DNA of 54,452 nucleotides from Bacteroidota bacterium (GCA_947478465.1 CANJWH010000015.1:1-54452); one strand, 5' to 3'; positions 28,061 to 39,676 are shown, numbered from the stretch's first letter. Notes: a model not told the origin generated them from the letters alone. A program made the numbers and translations.

Positions 28061-28091
28061 TTTGGTATTTCTTTTCTGTTTTATACTTTTG
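28061..28091 (+). promoter_or_regulatory. Promoter of tRNA-Gln
   Basis: TTTG at 28061-28064, a 19-base spacer, and TACTTTTG at 28084-28091 fit the Bacteroidota sigma-A promoter (TTTG ... TAnnTTTG) exactly in sequence and spacing. The tRNA begins 21 bases after the -7 box. Confidence 0.75.
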
Positions 28092-28111
28092 CACTCCCTT
28101 TTCGGGGAAAC

Positions 28112-28184
28112 TGACCTATGGTGTAACTGGCAACACGTCTGATTTTGGTTCAGAAGAGTCTAGGTTCGAGCCCTAGTAGGTCAA
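28112..28184 (+). tRNA. tRNA-Gln (anticodon TTG)
   Basis: The acceptor arm TGACCTA pairs fully with TAGGTCA, including the U1-A72 pair usual for glutamine tRNA. The anticodon stem TCTGA/TCAGA encloses the loop TTTTGGT, with anticodon TTG at 28145-28147. The T arm is CTAGG-TTCGAGC-CCTAG. CCA is not encoded; the discriminator A is followed by CAA. The gene has its own promoter and terminator. Confidence 0.97.
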
Positions 28185-28190
28185 CAAAAA

Positions 28191-28216
28191 GCCTTTGCAG
28201 TTGCAGAGGCTTTTTT
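28191..28216 (+). terminator. Rho-independent terminator of tRNA-Gln
   Basis: The stem GCCTTTGC/GCAGAGGC has a 4-base loop and is followed by six T residues, seven bases after the tRNA. Confidence 0.85.
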
Positions 28217-28300
28217 GTTTTCTAAAGCCAGATTTTATCTAATTGTTACGCTACTGTTAAGTAATTCGATAAATTTAACATCTAATTACTTAATTTAATT

Positions 28301-29497
28301 ATGCGGCACATTACTATCTTCTCTCTGTTCTTTACTCTTGCTGTTTTAAGTTTCTCAATTTCTTCTTGTAAAAAAGATCCGTCAATTATTACAAATGAAG
28401 TTGCACCCTGGGATACAACCGATTATTTAAAAATAAACCAGCTACAGGTTATAGGCAGCCATAACAGTTACCGCCAACATACCTATGAGCCTATGTATAA
28501 TTTTGTTCAGAATATAAGTGGATTGCTTCCATCGCAATATGACCCTAACGGGTGGGATTATTCTCATCTTCCTTTAGAAGAACAGTTAAGCAATTACGGG
28601 ATGCGAGCAATTGAACTTGACATCTATAATGACCCCGGCAATGGCGGGATATTTTATAACCGCAGAGCCAATGGATTAATTAACGAACCCATTGCAACCG
28701 GAATTACTGAATTGAAAGGACCAGGAATGAAAATACTTCACGTTCCTGATTTTGATTACATGACCAATTACTATACATTTAAAAGTGCGCTTACAACGAT
28801 AAAAAGCTGGTCTGATGCACACCCGCGTCACCTACCTATTATTATTCAAATTGAATCAAAAGAAGATGCTGTTACACTTTCCGGTTTTATATTAACTAAG
28901 CCTGTAGCCTTTGATGCAGCTGCTGCTGACGCGCTTGATGCCGAAATAAAATCTGTTTTTGGTGAAAATTTAGATAACGTTATTACACCCGATAAATTCA
29001 GAGGGACATATTCTACTCTTAGTGAAGCTGCTGAAAATAATGCGTGGCCTATGTTGGGAAATGCAAGAGGAAAAGTAATTTTTGTAATGGAAGGTCCGGC
29101 TGTTGAACCTTATCTTTCCGGTCATCCTGTTTTAGAAGGACGTGCTGTTTTTCTTTTCAGAAATGCGGGAGACCCTGAAACAGCTTTTGTACTTTTGAAT
29201 AGTGCAGTGAATGATGAAACTGAGATTCAGCAAACCGTTGCAGCAGGTTATATGGTAAGAACCCGTTCCGATGAAAATACAGATGAAGCCAGAACTGGTG
29301 ATTACTCTGGAATGAATGCTGCCTTTGCCAGTGGCGCGCAAATAATTTCAACTGATTATTATAAACCCGACCCGCGTGGAGTGGCCGGAGACAGCGGCTG
29401 GACAGATTATCATGTGCATTTCCCGAACAATGAACTGGCAAGGATAAATCCAATTTCTGCTGCCGATAAACAAGGTATAGGTGAAATAAAAGAATAA
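28301..29497 (+). CDS. Calcium-dependent phosphatidylinositol-specific phospholipase C-like lipoprotein
   Basis: The 398-residue protein is a lipoprotein (signal to SFSISSC, Cys at residue 23). It has a PLC-like TIM-barrel domain of the phosphoinositide phospholipase C, Ca2+-dependent family. Candidate active-site elements are the first His in VIGSHNSYRQ, the acidic AIELDIYND, the second His in KILHVPDFDY, and IIIQIESKED. It probably acts outside the inner membrane on inositol phospholipids or related glycerophospho-substrates. The bacterial members are poorly characterised, so the exact substrate is open. It is followed on the same strand by a small lipoprotein. Confidence 0.88.
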   Translation: MRHITIFSLFFTLAVLSFSISSCKKDPSIITNEVAPWDTTDYLKINQLQVIGSHNSYRQHTYEPMYNFVQNISGLLPSQYDPNGWDYSHLPLEEQLSNYGMRAIELDIYNDPGNGGIFYNRRANGLINEPIATGITELKGPGMKILHVPDFDYMTNYYTFKSALTTIKSWSDAHPRHLPIIIQIESKEDAVTLSGFILTKPVAFDAAAADALDAEIKSVFGENLDNVITPDKFRGTYSTLSEAAENNAWPMLGNARGKVIFVMEGPAVEPYLSGHPVLEGRAVFLFRNAGDPETAFVLLNSAVNDETEIQQTVAAGYMVRTRSDENTDEARTGDYSGMNAAFASGAQIISTDYYKPDPRGVAGDSGWTDYHVHFPNNELARINPISAADKQGIGEIKE

Positions 29498-29539
29498 TTG
29501 TTTTTGCTTTTAAGAAAAAATATTTTCTACTTTGGTGAG

Positions 29540-29854
29540 ATGAAAAAAATTATTCCGTTTGCTTTTATTGTGATGACGCTTGCCATTTTTTCGTCATGCG
29601 AAAAACGCGTATGTGAAAAAAATAATACTGCAACGCTTATTATCACAAACCACACAATAGAACCCATTCAATTCTATTTTGACGGGGTTTACCTGTACGA
29701 TGTTATTGAACTCACAAAGGAAACGCTGGAAGTTACAACAGGGGCTCATACGTTTGGAGCAAAAGTGGCGGGCTCAACTTTTCTTGATTCACTTGACTGG
29801 TCAGAATATCAAACCTTTTCGGTTTGCGAGCAGGTGCAATATACTTTTGACTAA
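29540..29854 (+). CDS. Small lipoprotein
   Basis: The protein has 104 residues from the ATG at 29540. I prefer this to an ATG at 29498 because MKKIIPFAFIVMTLAIFSSC is a complete lipoprotein signal with the lipobox Cys at residue 20. The mature part is short and beta-rich (ATLIITNHTIEPIQFYFDG, LEVTTGAHTFGAKVAGSTF) and holds two more Cys (CEK, VCEQ). No family is recognised. It lies 42 bases after the PI-PLC-like gene and may be co-expressed with it. Confidence 0.75.
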   Translation: MKKIIPFAFIVMTLAIFSSCEKRVCEKNNTATLIITNHTIEPIQFYFDGVYLYDVIELTKETLEVTTGAHTFGAKVAGSTFLDSLDWSEYQTFSVCEQVQYTFD

Positions 29855-29903
29855 AACCCTTCGTGCCGATAGCTATCAGGATAGCTTTGGGCGACAGGAA
29901 GAG

Positions 29904-32622
<2,719 letters not shown>

Positions 32623-32623
32623 C

Positions 32624-33685
32624 TTACTTAATTTTTACTTGCAAAAACACTGGCTGATGATCAGAATATTTGAATTGCATATCTACATTTTTCAACTGCA
32701 ACACTTCAAGATTTGGAGAAACAAGGTAATAATCAATCACAGTTCTGTCAGTTTTTTCTGCATCAAATGGAAATAGTAAACTGCGGTTAGTTGGCACAGT
32801 GTTATCATATGCCCAGATCCACCCTGTTGGCATAAATGCCGCATCAACGTTTGCGTTTTCAGCAATATCAACATCTGATTTCCAAAATGTTTTTGCATCA
32901 AAACCAGGCGCACATTGATTCCAGTCACCACCAACAACTACGTAATTTCCTTTTTCAAACTCTTTCAGCACAAATTTTTTCAGCATATTCATTTCACTTT
33001 TTTTCAATTCTCCTGTTTTGTCGTATGCTGAATTATGTGTGTTGATTGCAATAAATTCTTTCCCATTTGTAAGCGCTATGCGGTGAACCAGAAAACATCT
33101 GTCTAAAAAATAAATACTCGTGGGCCATGAGAAATTAGAATCGTAGCCATAACGAGTTGCACTTGTAGGTATAAATTTTGAAAATGACGCTAGACCTGCA
33201 ACTACTTTACCCATAGGATTTGTATAAGGTACAGGAACAAATTTTACATCGTAATTTACAGCAAACGAGTACGCATAATTTGGCAGTTGCTGCGAAATTC
33301 CCCACAATTCATTTATGCGATAACTTCTGCGCGCCAGCGTGTCCACTTCCTGAAAAAAGAAAAAATCAACACTGTCGTTTGACTTAGCGAATTGGTAAAT
33401 TCCGTTTAAATAACTGTCCACATCTTCTTCTGCAGAAACAACCATTTTACCTCCATCATAAAAGAAATCAGCCTTCTCGCCCAGCCCACCGTAACCAATG
33501 TTCCAGTTAATAAATGAGAAAATGCTGTCGGGTTGCGCTATTGCAGTTCCGCGCACAGCAAGTTTTATTTCTTTTTCGGGTTTAAAATCGGTGATGGTTC
33601 CGAAAAGCAGATTTCCGGCAATCCACATTACTCCCAGCACAACAAACATTAATACAAGCTTCAGAATTTTTTTCAGAATTTCCAT
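32624..33685 (-). CDS. Endonuclease/exonuclease/phosphatase family membrane-anchored protein
   Basis: The protein has about 353 residues. An N-terminal helix (LKLVLMFVVLGVMWIAGNLLF) anchors it, with the EEP catalytic domain outside. The family motifs are present: NWNIGYGG, FFFQEVD, IAINTHNS, VVVGGDWNQ, VIDYYLVS and YSDHQPVFLQV. These supply the metal-binding Glu/Asn/Asp and the catalytic His. Members include DNases, sphingomyelinases and phosphodiesterases, so the substrate is unknown. I use ATG at 33685; longer starts up to 33772 would contain a TACCTTTG promoter box. It heads the operon with the AGMO-like gene and glpK. Confidence 0.88.
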   Translation of the reverse strand: MEILKKILKLVLMFVVLGVMWIAGNLLFGTITDFKPEKEIKLAVRGTAIAQPDSIFSFINWNIGYGGLGEKADFFYDGGKMVVSAEEDVDSYLNGIYQFAKSNDSVDFFFFQEVDTLARRSYRINELWGISQQLPNYAYSFAVNYDVKFVPVPYTNPMGKVVAGLASFSKFIPTSATRYGYDSNFSWPTSIYFLDRCFLVHRIALTNGKEFIAINTHNSAYDKTGELKKSEMNMLKKFVLKEFEKGNYVVVGGDWNQCAPGFDAKTFWKSDVDIAENANVDAAFMPTGWIWAYDNTVPTNRSLLFPFDAEKTDRTVIDYYLVSPNLEVLQLKNVDMQFKYSDHQPVFLQVKIK

Positions 33686-33704
33686 ACACAGTTTTTGTTT
33701 CATC

Positions 33705-33755
33705 CAAAGGTAGATATTTTTCATTCTGATTAATGTGCAGGAAAAACTACTTTTG
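33705..33755. promoter_or_regulatory. Divergent promoter pair
   Basis: TACCTTTG on the minus strand (33712 to 33705) lies 20 bases before the EEP gene start. TACTTTTG on the plus strand (33748-33755) lies 22 bases before the monoacylglycerol-lipase-like start at 33778. Both match TAnnTTTG. The two -33 zones overlap, so the divergent transcripts could be co-regulated. Confidence 0.5.
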
Positions 33756-33777
33756 TTCATCCTCAAAAACAAAAACT

Positions 33778-34608
33778 ATGAAACATCAGGACTTAAAATG
33801 GACCGCATCTGACGGTGTTGAAATTTACGGACAATGCTGGTTAAATGATTCAAAACCAAAAGCTGTTATTTGCATTGTTCACGGAATGGGCGAACATAGC
33901 GGACGCTATGCCCATGTTGCAGAATATCTTGTTGCTGCAGGTTATTCGGCAATTGCATACGACCATCGGGGGCATGGGAAATCTGGAGGAAGTCGCGGAC
34001 ATACTCCTTCTTATGATTTGTTGCTGGATGGTGTTTCTGATTTATTAAAGCAGGCAGAAAAGATTGCTCCGGGAAGTAAGAAATTTATTTACGGACACAG
34101 CATGGGTGGGAATGTAGTTCTGAATTATGCACTGCGGAGGAAACCTGAGATAGCAGGAGTCATTGCATCATCGCCCTGGTTGAAATTAGCATTTGAGCCA
34201 CCAAAGTTTGAAGTTGCTTTGGGCAGATTTGTGAATAATATTTTCCCGGGCTTTACACAAAGCACCAAACTGGATGCTACAGCAATTTCGCGTGATAAAA
34301 AGGAAGTTGAAAAATATGTGAACGATCCTTTAGTGCATGATAAAATATCTGCACGTTTTTTTGTTGAGACCTATGCCGCAGGGAACTGGGCATTAGAACA
34401 TGCTTCGGAATTAAAACTTCCTTTACTTATTTTTCATGGAACAGAAGACCGCTTGACTTCTCCTGAAGGTTCAAAAGAATTTGCAGGGAAAGTGAAAGAT
34501 AATTGCACATTTAAATTGTGGGACGGCTTGTATCACGAAACGCATAACGAACCTGAAAAAGAAGACGTGATGAAATACATTACAACCTGGCTTGACAGCA
34601 GTTTGTAG
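33778..34608 (+). CDS. Monoacylglycerol-lipase/lysophospholipase-like hydrolase
   Basis: The protein has 276 residues from ATG 33778; an upstream in-frame ATG at 33733 would contain the promoter box. Alpha/beta hydrolase elements are IVHGMGEHSGRYAHVAEYL, AYDHRGHGKSGG, the nucleophile elbow YGHSMGGNVVLNYAL, acid in HGTEDRLTSPEG and His in LYHETHNEPEKE. The HGMGEHSGRY and DHRGHGKS motifs are the monoglyceride lipase/PldB-like signature. No signal peptide, so it is cytoplasmic. It probably releases a fatty acid from a monoacylglycerol or lysolipid. It is divergent from the EEP-AGMO-GlpK operon. Confidence 0.93.
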   Translation: MKHQDLKWTASDGVEIYGQCWLNDSKPKAVICIVHGMGEHSGRYAHVAEYLVAAGYSAIAYDHRGHGKSGGSRGHTPSYDLLLDGVSDLLKQAEKIAPGSKKFIYGHSMGGNVVLNYALRRKPEIAGVIASSPWLKLAFEPPKFEVALGRFVNNIFPGFTQSTKLDATAISRDKKEVEKYVNDPLVHDKISARFFVETYAAGNWALEHASELKLPLLIFHGTEDRLTSPEGSKEFAGKVKDNCTFKLWDGLYHETHNEPEKEDVMKYITTWLDSSL

Positions 34609-34615
34609 TAAGTTT

Positions 34616-35836
34616 TTATTTCGTCATCAACAACATTCCCACTTCCTTTTCAGAAAGTTGACGCCAGTAACCGCGCTGTAAATCTTTTTTGGTAAGGCCG
34701 GCAAAAGTAACACGGTCGAGTTTTATAACATTGTAGCCGAGCTTTTCAAAAATCCTGCGCACAATGCGGTTTCTGCCGCTGTGAATTTCAATGCCCACTT
34801 CTTTACGACCGGCACCTTCCACAAATTCAATGGCATCTACTTCGGCTATTCCATCTTCAAGCTCTATGCCGTTCTGGATGCTTTTCATGTCTGCAAGACT
34901 TAAGTTTTGGTCAAGAGTAACGTGATACATTTTTTTTGCACCATGCGATGGATGCGTGAGGCGTTTTGCAACTTCGCCATCGTTGGTGAAGAGGAGCAAA
35001 CCTGTAGTCATTCTGTCTAATCTTCCAACAGGGTAGACGCGTTCTTTGCAAGCTCCTTCAATGAGGTGCATCACTGTTCTGCGTTCCTGAGGGTCTTTGC
35101 TGGTAGTAATATAATCTTTGGGTTTGTTAAGTAGGATGTAAACTGATTTTTCTTTGCGGAGAATGGCTCCACCGAATTTTACTTCATCACCCGGGGTAAT
35201 TTTGTAGCCCAGCTCGGTAATTACTTTTCCGTTTACGGTTACTACTCCGCTTTCAATCAATTTATCTGCTTCGCGTCTTGATGATACACCTGCATTGGCA
35301 AGGTATTTATTGAGGCGGATTAAATCAGAAGGTGCTTTTTCGGCCTGTTGACCAAAGGTGCCTTTAGTGAATTTTTTCTTGCTCTGGTATTTCTTTTTAG
35401 CATCGTAAGGGCGACCGTAAGATGGTGTTTTCGGTTTATCATCTGCTGCACCAAAATCTTCCAGATCATCTTTGCGGGGAGCGCGTTTTCTCCACTGGTC
35501 AGATTCTTTGCGCGGTGAAAAAGGACGGTCGCTTTTAGGTTTGAAATCTCCTCCACGTTTATCGTCATCACGTTTGAAAGGCTTTTTACCTGCGGGCTTA
35601 TCAAATGATTTTTTGAAAGGCTTGTCGCCAAAGCGTGATTTAGGTTTATCAGATGATTTGCCCCCATCTTTTGGCGCATCGGAATCGGAGCGGTTTTTCC
35701 AAGCATCAAATTCTTTGCGGCTTGAAGGTTTGTCGCTTCCGCGTCCGAAAGGTTTTTTATTAAACGGTTTTCCGTCACCGCGTTTATCGTTACTGCTGCT
35801 ACCGCCCGGCTTTCCCGGTCTGAAGAATTTTGACAT
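34616..35836 (-). CDS. RsuA/RluB-family 23S/16S rRNA pseudouridine synthase with long disordered N-terminus
   Basis: The 406-residue protein has two parts. Residues 1-170 are low complexity, rich in Lys/Arg/Ser/Gly/Asp with repeated DKP and KKPF motifs, and probably bind RNA. Residues 172-400 hold an S4 domain (IRLNKYLANAGVSSRREADKLI) and a pseudouridine synthase domain, with catalytic Asp in VGRLDRMTTGLLLFT and the family motifs NKPKDYITT and GRNRIVRRIFEKLGY. The catalytic half fits the RluB subgroup (23S U2605), though RluE/RsuA cannot be excluded. Such N-terminal extensions are known in Bacteroidota. It stands alone between two unrelated operons. Confidence 0.92.
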   Translation of the reverse strand: MSKFFRPGKPGGSSSNDKRGDGKPFNKKPFGRGSDKPSSRKEFDAWKNRSDSDAPKDGGKSSDKPKSRFGDKPFKKSFDKPAGKKPFKRDDDKRGGDFKPKSDRPFSPRKESDQWRKRAPRKDDLEDFGAADDKPKTPSYGRPYDAKKKYQSKKKFTKGTFGQQAEKAPSDLIRLNKYLANAGVSSRREADKLIESGVVTVNGKVITELGYKITPGDEVKFGGAILRKEKSVYILLNKPKDYITTSKDPQERRTVMHLIEGACKERVYPVGRLDRMTTGLLLFTNDGEVAKRLTHPSHGAKKMYHVTLDQNLSLADMKSIQNGIELEDGIAEVDAIEFVEGAGRKEVGIEIHSGRNRIVRRIFEKLGYNVIKLDRVTFAGLTKKDLQRGYWRQLSEKEVGMLLMTK

Positions 35837-35912
35837 GATTTTGAATTAAGGAACGCAAAGATAGCAGAAATAGCGGGCTGTCCAACGGTTTAAGTTGGTG
35901 CTGCTCAATAAC

Positions 35913-37277
35913 CTAATCCTCCATGCTGAAATCTTCGAGGAACTTAGTGGTGTAGTTTCCTGAGATGTACCGTTCGTCCTTCATTAATTTGATGTGGAAG
36001 GGGATGGTAGTTTGCACGCCTTCAATGACAAACTCGCCAAGGGCACGGCTCATTTTTGCAATGGCTTCGTCACGTGTTTGGGCTACGGTGATTACTTTGG
36101 CAATCATTGAATCGTAGTTGGAAGGAATGGTGTAACCTGCATACACGTGAGTGTCGATGCGGACACCGTGTCCGCCCGGAGCGTGGAAGTTTATGATTTT
36201 GCCTGGTGAGGGACGGAAATCTTTATAAGGATCTTCGGCATTGATGCGGCACTCAATGGCATGCAGCTGAGGGAAGTAATTTTTTCCACTGATGGGAACA
36301 CCGGCAGCAACTAATATTTGTTCGCGGATAAGATCGTAGTTAATCACCTCTTCAGTAATGGGATGTTCCACCTGTATGCGTGTGTTCATCTCCATGAAGT
36401 AGAAGTTGCGGTGTTTGTCAACCAGAAATTCAACTGTTCCAACGCCTTCGTATTTTACGGCAAGGGCAGCTTTGATTGCGGCCTCGCCCATTTTATCGCG
36501 AAGCTCATCGGTCATAAATGGTGAAGGAGTTTCTTCGGTGAGCTTCTGATGCCTGCGCTGAACAGAACAATCGCGTTCTGAAAGGTGACAGGCTTTTCCG
36601 TATTGGTCGCCCACAATCTGAATTTCAATATGGCGGGGTTCTTCAATGTATTTTTCAAGATACATTCCATCATTTCCGAAAGCAGCACCTGCTTCCTGAC
36701 GTGCGGAATTCCATTTATCTTCCAGTTCTTCTTCTGCCCAGACAATACGCATTCCGCGGCCTCCACCACCCGCAGTAGCTTTAAGAATAATGGGGTATTT
36801 TACTTTTTTGGCAACTTTCTTGGCTTCGTCAACGCTTTCGAGCAACCCATCAGAGCCGGGAATGGTAGGCACTCCCGCTTCTTTCATGGTGTCTTTAGCA
36901 TTTGATTTATCGCCCATCTGATCGATCTGTTCAGGAGTAGCGCCAATAAATTTGATGTTGTATTTCTGGCAAATAGCAGAAAACTTTGAGTTTTCGGAAA
37001 GAAAACCATAGCCGGGATGAATGGCATCGGCATTAGTTATTTCTGCTGCCGAAATAATGTTCGGGATATTTAAATAAGAATCTTTGCTCGCAGGTGGACC
37101 TATGCAAACTGCTTCATCAGCAAAACGAACATGCAGACTGTCTTTATCAGCAGTGGAGTAAACAGCAACGGTGCTGATGCCCATTTCGCGACAGGTGCGG
37201 ATAACACGCAGTGCTATTTCGCCACGGTTGGCTATCAGTACTTTTTTAAAAAGTTTTGTGTGTTTCTTTTTAGTCAT
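35913..37277 (-). CDS. accC: Acetyl-CoA carboxylase, biotin carboxylase subunit
   Basis: The 454-residue ATP-grasp enzyme carboxylates biotin on AccB, using ATP and bicarbonate. Visible motifs are [23 protein letters not shown], the ATP glycine loop [11 protein letters not shown], the [19 protein letters not shown] catalytic segment and [20 protein letters not shown]. It is the length of the E. coli enzyme. The C-terminal extension of propionyl/pyruvate carboxylases is absent. It follows accB by 49 bases and ends the DUF177-rpmF-fabH-accB-accC operon. Confidence 0.97.
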   Translation of the reverse strand: MTKKKHTKLFKKVLIANRGEIALRVIRTCREMGISTVAVYSTADKDSLHVRFADEAVCIGPPASKDSYLNIPNIISAAEITNADAIHPGYGFLSENSKFSAICQKYNIKFIGATPEQIDQMGDKSNAKDTMKEAGVPTIPGSDGLLESVDEAKKVAKKVKYPIILKATAGGGGRGMRIVWAEEELEDKWNSARQEAGAAFGNDGMYLEKYIEEPRHIEIQIVGDQYGKACHLSERDCSVQRRHQKLTEETPSPFMTDELRDKMGEAAIKAALAVKYEGVGTVEFLVDKHRNFYFMEMNTRIQVEHPITEEVINYDLIREQILVAAGVPISGKNYFPQLHAIECRINAEDPYKDFRPSPGKIINFHAPGGHGVRIDTHVYAGYTIPSNYDSMIAKVITVAQTRDEAIAKMSRALGEFVIEGVQTTIPFHIKLMKDERYISGNYTTKFLEDFSMED

Positions 37278-37326
37278 GGAATTGCTCGCAAAGGCGCAAA
37301 GTGCGCAAAATTTTTAAGCGAGAGAT

Positions 37327-37806
37327 TTAAAATGGTTCTACCAAAAACAGCGGTTGTTCGTATTCAACTGGGCTTGAATCGTCAATCAGCACTTTCACAA
37401 TTCGTCCACTCACCTCAGCCTCAATTTCGTTGAAGAGTTTCATGGCTTCAATGATACAGATTACAGAACCTTGCTTTATCTCGTCACCAACATTTACGTA
37501 AGATGGTTTATCAGGACCAGAAGAACGGTAGAAGGTTCCAATCATGGGTGATTTGATGGTGATTGTTTTTCCGTTATCAACTGGTTTTTCTGGTGCAGCT
37601 TCTGTCTGGGTTGCAGCTACTGGTGCAGCTGCAACATGAGCTACCGGCTGAGCCACGCTAACAACCTGCGGTGCAGCGGTAACGGCACCATGCTCACCAT
37701 TGGTTGTTTTGATTACTATCTTGAAATCTTTTTGCTGTAATTCTACTTCACTCACCCCTGCTTTTGAAACAAATTTGATGAGTTCCTGTATTTCCTTTAA
37801 GTTCAT
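37327..37806 (-). CDS. accB: Biotin carboxyl carrier protein of acetyl-CoA carboxylase
   Basis: The 159-residue protein has the usual N-terminal helix (LKEIQELIKFVSKAGVSEVEL), an Ala/Pro/Val-rich flexible linker (residues 40-80) and a C-terminal biotinyl domain. The biotin site is the Lys123 of IIEAMKLFNEI, and the 'thumb'-type segment SPMIGTFYRSSGPDKP is present as in E. coli AccB. It carries carboxybiotin from AccC to the carboxyltransferase AccA/AccD, neither of which is in the window. It lies 59 bases after fabH and 49 before accC. Confidence 0.97.
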   Translation of the reverse strand: MNLKEIQELIKFVSKAGVSEVELQQKDFKIVIKTTNGEHGAVTAAPQVVSVAQPVAHVAAAPVAATQTEAAPEKPVDNGKTITIKSPMIGTFYRSSGPDKPSYVNVGDEIKQGSVICIIEAMKLFNEIEAEVSGRIVKVLIDDSSPVEYEQPLFLVEPF

Positions 37807-37865
37807 TTTTGTGGAATTTCAGTTATTAATTTGAAGGGTTAAAAGTATAAAAATCCTGATTGGTT

Positions 37866-38849
37866 TTAGTATGCCCACTTAAGGTAAATAGACCCCCATG
37901 TAAATCCTCCGCCAAAAGCAGCTATAATAATGTTGTCGCCCTTTTTAAGTTTGTTTTCCCACTCCCACAGGCAAAGTGGAATAGTGCCGTTGGTTGTATT
38001 ACCATAACGGTCGATATTTATCATCACTTTATTTTCGTCAAGCCCCATGCGTTTTGCAGTGGCATCAATGATGCGTTTGTTTGCCTGATGTGGGACAAGC
38101 CATGCAACATCATCACCGGTGAGGTTATTTTTCTCGAGAATCTCTGCGCTAATGTCAGCCATGCCTTTTACAGCAAATTTGAAAACGGCTTGTCCTTCCT
38201 GATAGATATAATGTTCGCGGGCATCCACTGTTTCGTGAGTTGCAGGACGCATAGAGCCTCCGGCTTTTTGGTGGAGATGCTGCGCCCCTGCACCATCTGA
38301 ACGCAAAATAGAATCAATGATTCCGTTTCCACTTTCATCGGGTTCAAGGAGAACTGCTCCTGCTCCGTCACCAAAAATAACACAGGTCTGGCGGTCGGTA
38401 TAATCAACAATTGAGGACATTTTATCCGCACCAACTACGATTACTTTTTTGTGGCTGCCCGATTCTATAAACTTTGATGCGGTAACTAGCGAATAAATAA
38501 AACCTGAACAAGCTGCACTGATATCATATCCGAAGGCATTTTTAGCACCTACTTTATCAGCTATAATATTTGAGGTTGCAGGAAACTGCATGTCGGGTGT
38601 GGTGGTGGCACAAATAATAAGGTCAATCTCTAAGGGAGAAATGCCTTTCTTTTGCAGCAAACCATTAATGGCATTAACAGCCATTACGGATGTGCCCTGA
38701 TCTTTGCCTTTAAGGATACGTCTTTCTCGGATGCCTGTGCGGGATTGAATCCACTCATCGTTGGTGTCAACCATTGACTCCAACTCTTTATTGGTCAGGA
38801 TATACTCCGGAACCCAGCCCTGAACGCCTGTTATGGCAGCTCGAATCAC
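37866..38849 (-). CDS. fabH: Beta-ketoacyl-ACP synthase III
   Basis: The 327-residue thiolase-fold enzyme starts fatty acid chains by condensing acyl-CoA with malonyl-ACP. The Cys-His-Asn triad is Cys114 (DISAACSGF), His254 (VPHQANKRI) and Asn284 ([11 protein letters not shown]). Other motifs are [14 protein letters not shown] and [12 protein letters not shown]. The start is GTG at 38849, two bases after rpmF, so they are translationally close. The usual plsX gene between rpmF and fabH is absent here; accB and accC follow instead. Confidence 0.96.
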   Translation of the reverse strand: MIRAAITGVQGWVPEYILTNKELESMVDTNDEWIQSRTGIRERRILKGKDQGTSVMAVNAINGLLQKKGISPLEIDLIICATTTPDMQFPATSNIIADKVGAKNAFGYDISAACSGFIYSLVTASKFIESGSHKKVIVVGADKMSSIVDYTDRQTCVIFGDGAGAVLLEPDESGNGIIDSILRSDGAGAQHLHQKAGGSMRPATHETVDAREHYIYQEGQAVFKFAVKGMADISAEILEKNNLTGDDVAWLVPHQANKRIIDATAKRMGLDENKVMINIDRYGNTTNGTIPLCLWEWENKLKKGDNIIIAAFGGGFTWGSIYLKWAY

Positions 38850-38851
38850 GC

Positions 38852-39034
38852 TTACGCTTTTTCCATTACCACTTTACCTTTGTAGTAAAGTTTGCCTTCA
38901 TACCAGTGCGCACGGTGCATAAGGTGTGCTTCTCCGGTTGTTGGGCAAGTGGCGATGGTAGGAACTACAGCTTTATCGTGTGTTCTTCTTTTATCTCTGC
39001 GTGATTTGGAAATCTTGTGCTTAGGATGTGCCAT
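38852..39034 (-). CDS. rpmF: Large ribosomal subunit protein bL32
   Basis: The 60-residue protein has the L32 pattern [20 protein letters not shown] followed by [27 protein letters not shown]. Only one Cys is present in the ribbon region, so this is the zinc-independent form. It is the second gene of the fatty acid operon, downstream of a hairpin-containing 78-base gap. Confidence 0.97.
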   Translation of the reverse strand: MAHPKHKISKSRRDKRRTHDKAVVPTIATCPTTGEAHLMHRAHWYEGKLYYKGKVVMEKA

Positions 39035-39086
39035 TTGTTATTGTGAATTGATGATTTTTATTATTTGATTTTATCTGTTTTGCAAC

Positions 39087-39104
39087 GGGCTTAAAATTAA
39101 GCCC
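39087..39104. promoter_or_regulatory. Hairpin between DUF177 and rpmF
   Basis: The perfect inverted repeat GGGCTTAA-AA-TTAAGCCC lies in the 78-base gap between the DUF177 stop and the rpmF start. No T-run follows on the minus strand, so it looks like an internal RNA hairpin (processing or attenuation) and not a terminator. Confidence 0.4.
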
Positions 39105-39112
39105 CAGCAACT

Positions 39113-39628
39113 TTAATTTAATACTATATTTTTCAATCCGTCCCAACGTGGGTCGGTATTTTTATTTTTATTGGTTTCGTCTTCTAATTTCTGAAGGCGT
39201 TTTAATGTTTCTTTATCGCATTTGCCTTCAGGATGAACTCTTTTCTGGGGCAAAGCGAGAATAATGTACTCATAGATAAAGTGGGCTACATTTATCTCAC
39301 TTTCATTGCGTGGAATAAGCATTACATCTTCTGCTACTTCTGCTGTTTGCTCACCAAACTTTATTATTAGACGCTCTTTAGCTTTTAATGGCAAAAGAAA
39401 ATCTTCACCGCAACGGTCGCAGGGAACGTTTACATCACCTGCAATTACAAAGTCGAGAACCAGCATATTGGTATGCTTATCCAATGCAAGAGCAACATTT
39501 AATTTGCCGTCTTGTATCTCTGAATACTCAATGCTCTCAAAGAACTTCTTGTCTATTTCAAACTCAAAATCGTGTCTTCCGGGCTTAAGTCCCGAAAACT
39601 GAATACTATACTGATTTAGAGCCTTCAT
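39113..39628 (-). CDS. DUF177 (YceD-like) protein
   Basis: The protein has 171 residues from ATG at 39628 (MKALNQYSIQFSGLKPG). A longer start at 39676 would contain the promoter. The fold is the YceD/DUF177 beta-sandwich, with a zinc-like CDRCGEDFLLPLKA motif and the VDFVIAGDVNVPC segment. The family is always found next to rpmF and is linked to 23S rRNA maturation in some bacteria; its function is unresolved. Here it heads the rpmF-fabH-accB-accC operon. Confidence 0.9.
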   Translation of the reverse strand: MKALNQYSIQFSGLKPGRHDFEFEIDKKFFESIEYSEIQDGKLNVALALDKHTNMLVLDFVIAGDVNVPCDRCGEDFLLPLKAKERLIIKFGEQTAEVAEDVMLIPRNESEINVAHFIYEYIILALPQKRVHPEGKCDKETLKRLQKLEDETNKNKNTDPRWDGLKNIVLN

Positions 39629-39644
39629 TTTTAAACAAGGGGTG

Positions 39645-39676
39645 CAAAGGTAGAAAAATATGTAAATGAAAAACAA
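39645..39676 (-). promoter_or_regulatory. Promoter of the DUF177-rpmF-fabH-accBC operon
   Basis: Minus strand: TTG (39676-39674), 21-base spacer, TACCTTTG (39652-39645). It fits the Bacteroidota consensus. The start codon is 16 bases downstream of the -7 box. Confidence 0.6.

Noticed and set aside
29855-29903. GATAGCTATCAGGATAGC sequence between the small lipoprotein and glpK
   Set aside because: Partly palindromic and reminiscent of short repeats in other Bacteroidota, but only one copy is visible here and the stem is interrupted, so neither a terminator nor a repeat family can be supported.
33686-33772. Longer N-terminus of the EEP-family protein
   Set aside because: It would place a TACCTTTG promoter box inside the gene and adds Met-rich, non-signal-like sequence; the ATG at 33685 leads directly into the anchor helix.
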